DNA from: Spongospora subterranea f. sp. subterranea
Lineage: Eukaryota; Endomyxa: Phytomyxea; Phytomyxea; Plasmodiophorida
Reading direction: 5' to 3'
NCBI GenBank assembly: GCA_049724395.1
Contig: JAUGWO010000141.1
Span: 1-64,000, forward strand
DNA: 64,000 nucleotides
Translations under genes and position numbers: made by a program
Notes under the pieces: model-generated
What the model was told of the DNA's origin: nothing
What the model saw: the letters and a program-made list of their open reading frames with translations, nothing else
Databases searched by the model: none
Part shown: positions 23,591 through 33,491 of the stretch, one piece after another
Numbering within the stretch: position 1 is the stretch's first letter
Layout of the letters: each line of letters opens with the position of its first letter

Positions 23591-24624
23591 TTCGATAAAA
23601 TGGGTTGAAGCGTGGAGTTCGCAATTTGGCTTTCATGAATTCTTATGATGTGCAAGAGGTTGGTGGTCGGGACCAGATTATGCAGAGTCTTCTGGGAGCC
23701 AGGTGCTTTAGGGGTGATGCCTCATAGTATTCCGGGCCCTGTTGATTACCTTGTAAGAAGAAGTCTTGTATGCGAATGGAGCGCTGAAATTGATAAAAGA
23801 GGTCTGCAAATTCCTGAACTGGTGGTTTTTGAGGAATTGGGCAGACTTTATTCCGAATGCAAGTGATCGTGAAGGTAGATCGGGTGTGGAAGAGAGGTTA
23901 TGGAATTCAGTATTCGTAACTATGATAGGATTTGAAGGGTAAATTGAAGATAAGGGGCGGTAATGTGATTGATTATGGATGCCTTTATCTTCATTCAGTT
24001 TGCTTTTCTTGGCTTTCTTCCTTTGCCGGCTGTTCCATTTCGAGTGTTGGATTTGGGAACTTGCGTTTTTTTGTTGGGGTAGGTACTGGTTGGACGTCGC
24101 TTGCTGTCCTTTTTTGGGGCGACGTTGTCCATTTTCCCTTGAATAGACAATTTTGGCGAGGGAGTCTTTCGTTATTTCGATTTACAGCCTTGCGATCTTC
24201 TGCGGTTTTACAGGCTTTCTCCGGTTTGAGATTTTTTGCAATGGTGTGTTCAATCTGACGAAGGGGGAACTGTGTTTCGACAGGAATGCAGCAGTTGCCG
24301 ATGTATGTGGAGAGATCTTGTTCTTCAAAATCGGTCCAATCGAAATCTGCATCATCAGGTTTTGGGCTATGATTGAGGGTCTCTAGAATGTGGCAAACGG
24401 AGCGTCATGGTGTTCAAATCACTGTGAATCTCTTGTTTGTGTTTCAGAAGATCATCCTTTAACGTACGTCTTTCAATTTGAACTGGGAATCGAATTTCTT
24501 CTTTGGCTGTTGCTGGGCTGAAAAAGGGTAATGTTTTGATCATTTTCGGATGCCTTTTGAGAACGTAATCAGGGACTGCTCTGGCGATAGCTTGGTCGGA
24601 GAGATTATCGCGTAAAATGCTATT

Positions 24625-24852
24625 GGAAGCACATCCTCAAGTCCAACTCGTTTTCGAACGTGACGGGAAATTAAGTAGTTGAATTCTTCAATTCGAAGCC
24701 ATGGGAATGTGTCTGGGTTGGCATTGTCGGTTTTGAGATGGTTTCATAGAATAACAGTTGTCGTGCCTGGGTAAGAAATTAGATACTCTACTTAATTTCC
24801 CATCACGTCGACAACGAGTTGGACTTGAGTTCGAATGTGCAAATGTGCTTCC
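24625..24852. repeat. Fold-back repeat, arms about 55-65 bp
   Basis: The left arm 24625-24678 includes AAGTCCAACTCGTT and GGGAAATTAAGTAG. The right arm 24788-24852 holds their reverse complements CTACTTAATTTCCC and AACGAGTTGGACTT. The spacer is about 110 bp. Confidence 0.8.
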
Positions 24853-25342
24853 ATTAGCCCGATTCATAGAATGGTAGTTGTCGTGCCTGGGTCACTAAAA
24901 GAGTTGTAGTTGAAAGGGTAAAGGGGTTGGTGACCTTAGAAAAGCTCAATCTCCGCTATTCGACGTGTTCAATTAGGGAAACAGATGGAGAGGAGAAGAA
25001 GAGCTGCGTTTCTGCCCTGATGAAGGGTTCGTCAGTAGTTTAATTTTCAAGAGTTGGCAGGCCTATTCGTTCCTGTTGACAATCAACTAATCAAACACAG
25101 TGGTTTATTACAGCTCTCGTTCGTAGTCGAATTGTCAAAAACGGTCTGAGATCGTCTTGATATCGCAATTATCATTATAAAACAAGAGAGGCAGATGAGA
25201 ACACAATGTGATGCCTTTATCAACTATATTGAGCCATTCTTACAGGGACCAAACGGCAATCTAGAAGATACACGAGGCGTGTTCTGTTGTGATGATCTGC
25301 AAAAGGCGATTAGGGAATCCATTCCTGCCGCCCTTCAACATG

Positions 25343-27629
25343 CTATGAGACATGGGCGGAGACGGCACCTGATTCACACTGCTTGATCAGGCGGCTGATA
25401 GAAAGGCGCATGGTCTCGTTCGGAACGATGTCGTTCACAGCTATCCCAGCAAATGTCGCTTTATGGGACGGAGACATCGCCTCCACCTGCTGCAGTTTCG
25501 CCATCAACGCCGAACGCTCATAAGTCCTGGACGACATCTTCGACGAGGTCACTGGATCGTTGAACATTTTCCCCGTCAACGGGCAGATAAATTCCGACGG
25601 GATCGCTGGACCTGTCGCCATCCAATCCGGCAATGACTCGTCCGATTTCGGTGGCTCTGTCAAATCCAGACCGGCACTCGACGACTTCTTATCGCCGCTG
25701 AGGGAAAACGACCCGAGTTTCATACTCTGAGGCGACATTCCCATCTTGTTCGAGGGCGATACGATGCGATCCGCGTATGGGCTGGCGGATTGATGATCGC
25801 GATCCAACGACGAGCGACGCAAACCGATCGGACGCAGCGACACGTGCGGGTTGTGTGGGTGGTCGCTGGCGATGTAGAAGATGTGATCGTGGCGCTTGAG
25901 GAGCTTCTTCAGGCCGCCGAACCTGGATTTGATCATGGCCGGCAAGGAGTGATTGTTGGTCGCCTCGTGCATCAGCGACCCCATCTTCCCGACCGTAACT
26001 GTTCCCCGTTCTGATCAAGGATGGATTCCATCAACCGAATCAGGTCCGATTCCGCGATCTTGGGCATATCAAATTTGCCAGCATGCCGAACCTGCTCGTT
26101 CAGGAAATCCAAATCCGCTTGTAAACTGGGGCCATTATCAACGTTGGGCATTTGCCTCATCATCAACGACGCCTGACAACAAACCGACATCATTGAACAA
26201 CCCCAACGAACAAAAAAACCAAAAGCGGATCTCATTACCTTGTATCGTTCAGCGCTCCTTCTGAATGGAACCGATCTTAGCCAGGAAGAAGCGCTAGGGA
26301 ACCCAGAATCGCCCCAACTGCGGAGCTGCGATTTCAAAACCGATAAAGAGGTCGAGACGAGATTGAGTATCTCGACGGCTTGTGGTTGGGTAATTCTGGA
26401 AGTGATATTGGCGCTGGTGTCAAGCGGATCCATGATGTTCATCACGCTCGGTTGCAGCATGATCAGATTCCCATCGTCGTCCTTCTTCATGTCGACGCCG
26501 ACACGGAAATCGTCAGAATGCCGCGCCAGGATCGAGATATCGATCGGGGAGCGGGAGGAATGGGCCAACGACGTCATGGCTATGTGTCTAGGAGACGAGA
26601 GATCGGTTAGAACCCGGTTGACAAAGGTCGCTGGGAGGTTTCTTACAAGCTGGAGGGGTTCCGGGTGGAAAGTGGGCCGAATATTGTGAATATGTTTTGG
26701 CGCCAATCGTGGGCTGAGAACACGTCAAGGGCGTGCATCATACCTTGTAAGGGATGGCGAATATCGGCGGATTCTATGGTGAATGCGTGTAGAACAATGA
26801 CGTTAACGGCAGCCGTTGGCAGAAGTTTCCCAACACGCGCTTCGTTATCCAACCACAGCTTGGTCAACATGAGCGTCTGTTTCACCAGGGAATTGTGCCC
26901 GATTCGACGATCGATATCTTCCATGAAGGCGGTCATGGATACGGATCGACCTTGATTGCATCCGATTTCAACGGGAACCCCATTCACCTCGATTCTAATG
27001 GATCGAGTCCCATCAGGGGCGCTGGTGAAGAACGCCGATTTCACCCCGACCGATAAATGTGGCTGGGGAAATCGGTGTTGTGGCCCACGAATATATGGAT
27101 CGATACTCTCAGAGTTATCCGACGACAGGGCGCGAATAACACGCTGGAACCAGCTCTTGTCGTGATTGCGGGTGAAGAATGACGACAGATTGACATCACT
27201 ATCGGGGAGGAAGGTCTTTAAAGCGAACGATCCATGAGGAACGACCTTGACACCCAACGTGGCGCTCAACACGATCTGGATGAAGGTGACGACCTTATTC
27301 CGATGATCCAACGCCAGTCGCGTTGGGCGAACACCCGAGAGCAGGTCGTCAATCGCCATGTGTAACGATGGTGCCGAGATGGCGACACTCAATATCGAAT
27401 CGGATTCCCGTCCATGATCCGACGAGTCGGGAGGAGACTTGAACCGATCGGCGGTGGATTTGGGCGACGATGTGAGAATGGGGGCGACCCAATCTTGGAA
27501 TGAGGATAATCCAGGAATTGACCAAGGGAGAGCCGGGGCGAAATACTGTGAGATGATGGGGCGATCTAAGGGAGGGGGAGCCCAGACCTTATCGGAGAAC
27601 AACAGACCATGGACGCTGGCGCGTCTCAT
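25343..27629 (-). CDS. Nucleotidyltransferase-LOTUS-U-box protein
   Basis: A non-canonical poly(A)/poly(U) polymerase-like head carries HGSFALKTFLPDSDVNL (helical turn and Asp pair), VPVEIGCNQ, and a PAP-associated part with IGHNSLVKQTLMLTKLW. Next comes a LOTUS/OST-HTH winged helix (DLIRLMESILDQNGEQ to KSRFGGLKKLLKRHDHIF). The C-terminus holds a U-box (IPSEFICPLTGKMFNDPVTS; RTYERSALMAKLQ). Two introns read clearly: about 26603-26661 (GTAAG, CTAAC branch, TAG) and about 26174-26239 (66 nt). The first ATG in frame is at 27629. A one-base frame disagreement lies near 25.99 kb inside the LOTUS domain and could be a sequence error or a real break. LOTUS domains bind RNA or helicases and U-boxes are E3 ligase modules; the combined role is inferred, not known. 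Each domain call is firm; that this is one protein is likely. Confidence 0.75.
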
Positions 27630-27991
27630 GACCAACGGCCAAGAGAGGTCGGTCAGAGATATGGGGAAAACGAACGATTTCAATTGTAAACCCTATTTGG
27701 TGATGAGATTAGAGCGTGCCCCCATTCCCTCTTATACGATATCTGATTATTCCTCGGGTAAAAGTGACCGCGGTCCCGATATTTTCCTGGATGATGGGAT
27801 ATTGAGGATGGGGGACAGGTTTAGATGTTGACGCCTGTAGAAATACGGGCCAAGAAAGGTCTCGTATAATGCAGGTGATAGTTGGAGGAGGTCGATATTG
27901 AGGGGTGATCAACGTACCAGGGCTAAGACAATATGGGGAATTTATTACGATCGTATAGAGATTTAGGGACACCATTATTGACATCGAACAC

Positions 27992-29632
27992 CTAATCATG
28001 CGAATTGAAGAGCGTCTCATTTTTACATTCCGCTGAAAGAAGAAGGACGTTAGAACAACAGATGGAAATGAGATAACGACAGCCAACGAACAATCGGGTT
28101 CAACAGTATATGCGGCGCCGACAATGCAGTTGGACAATGAGCATTGCGACTCGATAACAGATTGAGGGCTGATGATCGTACCATCGATACGGCAACTTAT
28201 TCGGCAGTCAATAACCATATTGACGACTGCGATGCGACATAACGTACTTTGAACTGATATTGATGTTGTCCATCAAAACGGACCTACTGATGAGTGTGTT
28301 GGCTCCAATTGTGCATCCAACACCGATGACACATTCACGAAGAACCACACCCTGTAAAACAATCGCTCAAAAATGAATCAGAAAATGTTTCGAGACATCA
28401 CTAACCTCTCCGATTGTGACACCGCTGGCAACTAGACTTTTGAAAACCTTTGATGTGGGCGGAAGGTCGCGTGTTAACTCTCCAACACGGTTGGATTCTT
28501 GAACGATCGCCCATGATTCAGGTTTCGATACGGCCAACATCATTTGTGCGGCCATATAGGAAGGGATAGAGTTGATCCGAGTGCAATGATAATCCCTAGG
28601 TATGATCATCGCATAGCAGCCATTCATTGGGCTCATGCCTTCCTCGTAATTATTGCTCATCTGCCTGGCCAGTCTTGCCGCTGTCTGATCACCCACCAAT
28701 TCCTTCCATGGGAACGGTTCCACAAACTGCTTCTCGGTCAAGTAAGGAATCAACTCGCCATAAACCGAAGATATAGCTGTAAAAGAAACAATTTGAAAAA
28801 AAAAATTGTTCAACGTGAACTACAATCAGAATCAAACCTTTCTTGGCATCTAAGAGATCCAATAACCAATGCGATAGTATGGCGATACCCGTTGTTTGGA
28901 TCCGGGTCTGGATAGTCACTTCACCACGTCGCATGAGTTTATGGCTAAACGAGAACGTCGATTCGGTCTCCACATCCACAGCCGATCGTAGATACATGAG
29001 AACGTCGTCATTTCCAATGGCCACGTAATGCCTGGTGATGTCGGCGGTCAACTGCTTCCGCTTCTGTTTGAACGTCTCACCGTTAGGCGTCTCCATATGG
29101 TTCAACAGAACCTGAACAACCGTAAGATGCTTGGGAATTGAACGTGATAAACCAACTCAACTGTGGCACCGGCAAGATGTCGACGATGTAGATCAGCTAG
29201 TTCCAAAAGCGGCATTTTGCACATGATATCAGAGTCAAACAGGACGAAATCTCGATGAATCATGCTCCGAATTCGCCTGAGTGCTGCAAAGTCCATTAGA
29301 TTCCGAGACCAGAACACTTCGGAGGAGATACCGTCTGCAGAGCCGATCCCGTTTGGGACGATTTCAAGACGAAGCTGCAACGATAGCGTATCCATCAAAT
29401 TCCTAAGACATGTCGATATGGCTGCATGTGATGATTGCGACGCGACGATGATGGCCGATTCAAAGCCGGCTTGCGCGATCTGGTACAAGGGAAACGCGAT
29501 CAGGGGCAGATTCCCGAGCGGCAACGTCTGGACCGCCAGCGTTTCCGTCAGCGGATGCAGGCACTCCCGATCGTCCAGCGCCAGCAAAATGGCATCGAAC
29601 TCAACGAACGGCTCCCCGAGATCCTCTTCCAT
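27992..29632 (-). CDS. EIF2B3: eIF2B gamma subunit
   Basis: This encodes the translation initiation factor eIF2B gamma subunit (yeast Gcd1), part of the guanine exchange factor for eIF2 in the cytosol. The N-terminus is a nucleotidyltransferase-like fold (VQTLPLGNLPLIAFPLYQIA; DFVLFDSDIMCKMPLLEL). The middle has GELIPYLTEKQFVEPFPWKE and CTRINSIPSYM, as in the family. The C-terminus is a left-handed beta-helix with hexapeptide repeats (CVIGVGCTIGANTLISRSVL; IISPQSVIESQCSLSNCIVG). Exons read about 29162-29632, 28837-29111, 28406-28777, 28248-28351, about 28090-28195 and a last short one ending AECKNETLFNSHD at 27992. Introns are about 50-55 nt. The last donor is unclear. The start is the ATG at 29632. 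It is divergently oriented to Sld5, about 1.5 kb away. Confidence 0.88.
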
Positions 29633-29649
29633 TTTGTCCAACAATGTGG

Positions 29650-31183
29650 CGAAAGGCGGTTGATATTGTATCAGGTCGACCCCCTAATTGCAGTCAGATC
29701 AGCAGACTCATCATGTTACTCCATGGGTACTGTGTATATATGTACACTCATTACTGGTCACGGACTTGATCATGTCCGCTATTGCCAGTCATTCCCAGAA
29801 AATCGCCAGAGATACAGTTTGAGGGATAAACATTCACTGCTATTGCCATTTGCTTCACTAACTGAATTGTGGAAAGAAAAACGATTGTTGTCATTAGAGT
29901 ATCTCTACCGCAGGAGACCAAAGCTCGATCCCTAGAACTGGGGCTGGGTTGGGCGATTCAACACCGGTGCTAGGCAACTATAGATTGGCCAGGGTATCAG
30001 GAAATCAAGGTGTGCTATTAACTTCGATGGCGCAAGTGGGTAGAGACTTGGACTCTCGTTTGTTGACGATCCGACATCAGTATGCCAGGGGAGTGTCCTG
30101 CCTGACATTAATGGTCGGGAGGTGTCCCCGAAATACCGCCCAGAAGACTCAATCGGGTCGTCAATTACATCATGATGTTGCGATTCTGACGCTTGCGCTC
30201 CCATTTCAGCATCAGTAATCAAATGGAAGAGGAAGAGATTATGAAAATTTAGGGAGTAGTGAGGATGAGGACAACGCTCTCAGCCGAGGAGGTTGTCGCC
30301 TTGGGAAACGACACAATCTCAACAGAAATGCGGCTTCTGGGTATCAGAATATTATCAATGACTATTACAATGAAACCCCAGTTGGCGTTGCAGCAGACAT
30401 CTTCGATGAATATTGTAGGATTCGGAGCCGTTGGTTCATAATGCCTTTCTGCTTTTGTCGATGGCATAATCGATGCTTTTGGCTCAGGTTACTTTCGAGC
30501 GCCAACTCCTGAAACAGCTGCTAATTTAGAAAGACCCGGGCGCGTTATCGTCATCTTCACCACTTCATAATGTTTTCTTAGTTTTGTGATCTTCCTTCAA
30601 ATCATTGACGGTGAACTGGGAGCGCAAACGGTTGAATTGCAACATCATATGCCTAGATGGTCACCATGATTGTGTCTTTGATTTAGCAACGCAAAGTGGC
30701 TAGTTAACTGCTTTATCATTGGTTTAGGAAATTATCGCAATTTTGTTTAACACATTTCTCGTATAGGAGAAACTGGCAAAATCAGTAGCGATGCGCTCAA
30801 CCTGATGGCCTCTCATCACAAACGACGGTTCGATTTTTTCAACAAACAATGTTTTGCAGTTCCAAACTGTGTTGTTCCTGGTCGATCTATGTTTAAATAT
30901 CAAAATTAAACGCTAGCGACGATAACGTTCAATGAAGTAGCCGGAGGTGAATCCTCCTCAATAAAACGCTGCCACCAATCGCAACTGTTTTCACACGAAA
31001 AATGCTATTCACTCATTTGGTTTTCTACACAATACACGTTTTTGGTGTCACAACGAACCGCTGGAAATAAGGCTTTTGATTACATTGGTGAGATACCGGC
31101 TGATGTCGGGCAAGCCGCGCACCAGTAAATGTGTAGCGCCATTTCCTTGGGCGTGACCCACTGGAGACGATACTGGAGGATCA
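29650..31183. other. Spacer with unrecognised coding-like pieces
   Basis: This lies between the divergent eIF2B gamma and Sld5 genes. A plus-strand stretch at about 30225-30540 reads as protein-like text (NIINDYYNETPVGVAADIFD) without a clear start. A minus-strand frame at 29932-30222 begins MITDAEMGAQASESQHHDVI. Neither matches a family I know. The remainder (30.55-31.18 kb) is AT-rich and should hold the Sld5 promoter, but no specific site was identified. Confidence 0.35.
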
Positions 31184-32145
31184 ATGTCGGCAGATTTGTT
31201 CGATTTTTCGTTCTCTAGTGCCCCGTTGACGGGAGACGACGACGCGATCGTGGCTGAAGGAAATCATGCCGCCTATGACGATTTGAAAATCGCCTGGGTC
31301 AACGAAACCGTCGCCCCCGAAATTCTGCAATATCAGGCACTGATAGTTGATCGGCTAAAACACGTGATTGATACCGAAGTGAGTTTACTGTTTGAATCCA
31401 CAGATCTATTGCCAATAGATGTTTTTGAATTGTTTTGGGGGCTGGGTCAGATTTCATTCGTCGAACCATTGTTCTGAAGTATAACGTGTTCTTCTTAGCA
31501 AGAACGACTATTTAGCTCACAAGGGGCGCATGGGAAAGGCCCCCAATCATTGACTGACCAGATTAAACAAGTCGAGACGGATCGCCTGAGGTTTATGCTG
31601 TCGGGCTATCTACGAACTCGTCTGAAGAAGGTTTTTCAGGCGATCATCCTGTAAAGGTTGCTGAACCCGCGTCCAGATTGAACAATTCGTGATGAATATC
31701 CTGCTCAGTAATGACCTGGTCAGTCGATTGTCGGAACCTGAGCTGCGGTTCGCCAGAGAGTAATCGCCCGTTTTTCCGTCTGCGTTTCGCTCACAACGAC
31801 TTGCCAAACAGGTATGTGGATCTGTTGGCGCAACATTTCGAGGATTCATTCCTATCGTCGATACCGGAAAGGGTTAGAAGTTTGGACGACACGACAGACG
31901 ATGCCAATAACATGAGTAATCTGGAGCACTTTCGTGATCCCTTGTTTGGCAGCTAATTCACGTTGGTAGTTGATTCCCCGAATCTCGACAAACACGTGTT
32001 CTTCAAAATCACGAAACCGATCGGTCCGTTTGTTGTGCAGAATAAGCATCAGGATCAGATTGATCTAAATACGAACGATATCGTTCTAGGAAGATATAGC
32101 GCCTTTAAGGTTCTACTCGATACAGATCAAGGTCAACTTATATAA
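31184..32145 (+). CDS. SLD5: GINS complex subunit Sld5
   Basis: Sld5 (GINS4) is one of four GINS subunits that join MCM2-7 and Cdc45 to form the replicative helicase. The N-terminal alpha domain reads AWVNETVAPEILQYQALIVD and VETDRLRFMLSGYLRTRLKK. Then come IEQFVMNILLSNDLVSRL and LRFAREYVDLLAQHF. The C-terminal beta domain reads SPNLDKHVFFKITKPIGPFV and ends ...QGQLI, the family's usual ending. Five exons fit GT-AG rules exactly: 31184-31378, 31499-31630, 31677-31759, 31812-31915 and 31970-32145. The introns are 120, 46, 52 and 54 nt. The length of about 200 residues is normal for the family. Confidence 0.95.
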
Positions 32146-32396
32146 ATATAGAGTATCGGTTTCACGTTAGATGTTTGTTTAATGCCGCTTTCACGATTTG
32201 TTGTTCATCTAACTTGAGCATGATCAACAATCTTGCATATCGTCCTGCCACGGTCGAAAAGCTTGGACTTCTACGCCTTCACCTTGGGTGTGAAATCAAA
32301 CAATTCAAAGCCTTTCGAGGCAGGATGAGACCATTGGCTTTCCTGGTTCCAAACAGTTAAATCGTTCAATTTAACGAAACTATAATGAGTACAACA

Positions 32397-32708
32397 CTAT
32401 TTCATCATTGGTGGCGTTGATGCTGGCGATGGGGGAATGGGAATAGTCTCTTCTCCATCGTAATCAAACCGCCATCTCCGACATGGGATTTCGGAAAGAT
32501 GTGCCACTGAATCAACGCTAACAATCTCGTTCCATTGATTGCAAATATCAAGATACATCATCGAATAGAACGGTGGTAAACAAGTAGGGGCCAGTATCCT
32601 GAACAGTATGAGCCATGGATTGTTGTGTAAGAAAACGCGACAATGAGGCCCAATCAACCATAGACCGTCTCCAGCAAAGCTGATTCTATCTTTGACCCAT
32701 ATCTAGAC
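32397..32708 (-). CDS. Unrecognised minus-strand gene, 3' exon
   Basis: An open frame from a likely splice acceptor at about 32708 reads FAGDGLWLIGPHCRVFLHNN, a hydrophobic stretch around PWLILFRILAPTCLPPF (possible membrane segment) and a proline-rich tail ending PSPASTPPMMK. It converges on the Sld5 gene about 250 bp away. I do not recognise the family. An upstream exon starting near MNGESAHILQ at about 32.75 kb is possible but unproven. Confidence 0.35.
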
Positions 32709-32709
32709 C

Positions 32710-33151
32710 GTCAAGAAAACAAAAACTGTAAAATGTGGGCGCTTTCTCCATTCATAAAAAACCAATTCGGATTTCAAAACAAATTCAAACGAAACTCCAT
32801 TCTGATTTGATCCGCATTTGCCAATACAGCACATAAAACCAATGCGGATTAACAAACTTTCGAAAAAAGAGATGTTATCCGCATAATCGCTTCCTTATTG
32901 ACAAACTCGTGACCCACCTATTGTCATTGTTGAACCTTGTGAATGACTTTGAGCTCTTCGTTGGCAGGATTATGGGAGCAAAGAATAGTGTTTACACACA
33001 GCGTGACCATACCGAACCATTTGCGCTTTACCACTCAAAGATTATAGCGATGTTTTTTTAAGAGAGGTATCTGTTTCCAGGAAGTGGCCGAACTGCTAAT
33101 GTTTTAGACTTGTGGTCTTGGGTGCGATGCCGATGATCAACGTGATCCGAA
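32710..33151. other. AT-rich intergenic stretch
   Basis: No gene or repeat is recognised. Loose direct repeats of AATCCGCATT-like text near 32.77-32.89 kb may be chance. Confidence 0.4.
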
Positions 33152-33460
33152 TTGGGCGATTACGTCTTGACCGTATCACGACAGATCGAAGCCGCTGGCG
33201 GCCTCTTTGAACAATTTCGGTCAAGTTATGATCAGTGTGAGCGGGTCCCTGGCAACAAGTTTGATGAGCAGTGGCGGCGAAATAATGAATGGTCCATGAT
33301 CTCCAAAGTGATCCCGTTCATTCACGGAATGGTCACGTTCCGCATGATGCACGATTGCGCTGTTTCCCCTTTCGCATCTAGCAATATGTGTTTGGCGACA
33401 AACCGAAATCTACTGAGTTCCAACGTGGTCCGAGTGACATCTGCCTCAAAAGCAGCAGTT
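33152..33460 (+). other. Unrecognised open stretch
   Basis: An open plus-strand frame reads like protein (SRQIEAAGGLFEQFRSSYDQ; MVTFRMMHDCAV) but begins at a non-ATG codon and has a stop shortly upstream. It lies just past the 3' end of the ankyrin gene on the other strand. It may be an exon of an unrecognised gene, or chance. Confidence 0.2.
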
Positions 33461-33491
33461 TTATACAATGCAGTTCAAGGACATCGGGTTA

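Larger units (their letters stand above)
22339..25342. other. 3-kb stretch without a recognised gene
   Basis: No conserved host gene is found. The stretch holds two fold-back repeats (about 23404-23590 and 24625-24852) and two direct copies of TTCATAGAATnnnAGTTGTCGTGCCTGGG (about 24742-24772 and 24862-24892), as in old non-autonomous DNA transposons. Minus-strand fragments near 24.35-24.73 kb, such as NPDTFPWLRIEEFNYLISRH, look like decayed coding sequence of unknown family. The left part may include the lost 5' terminus of the Harbinger element. Confidence 0.5.

Noticed and set aside
25195-25386. Small plus-strand gene at the 3' end of the U-box gene
   Set aside because: It overlaps the end of the minus-strand gene and has no recognisable features.
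26603-26661. Ultra-short 16-nt intron GTAAG...CCCAG in the nucleotidyltransferase gene
   Set aside because: It gives the wrong reading frame; a 59-nt intron with the same donor, a CTAAC branch site and a TAG acceptor restores it.
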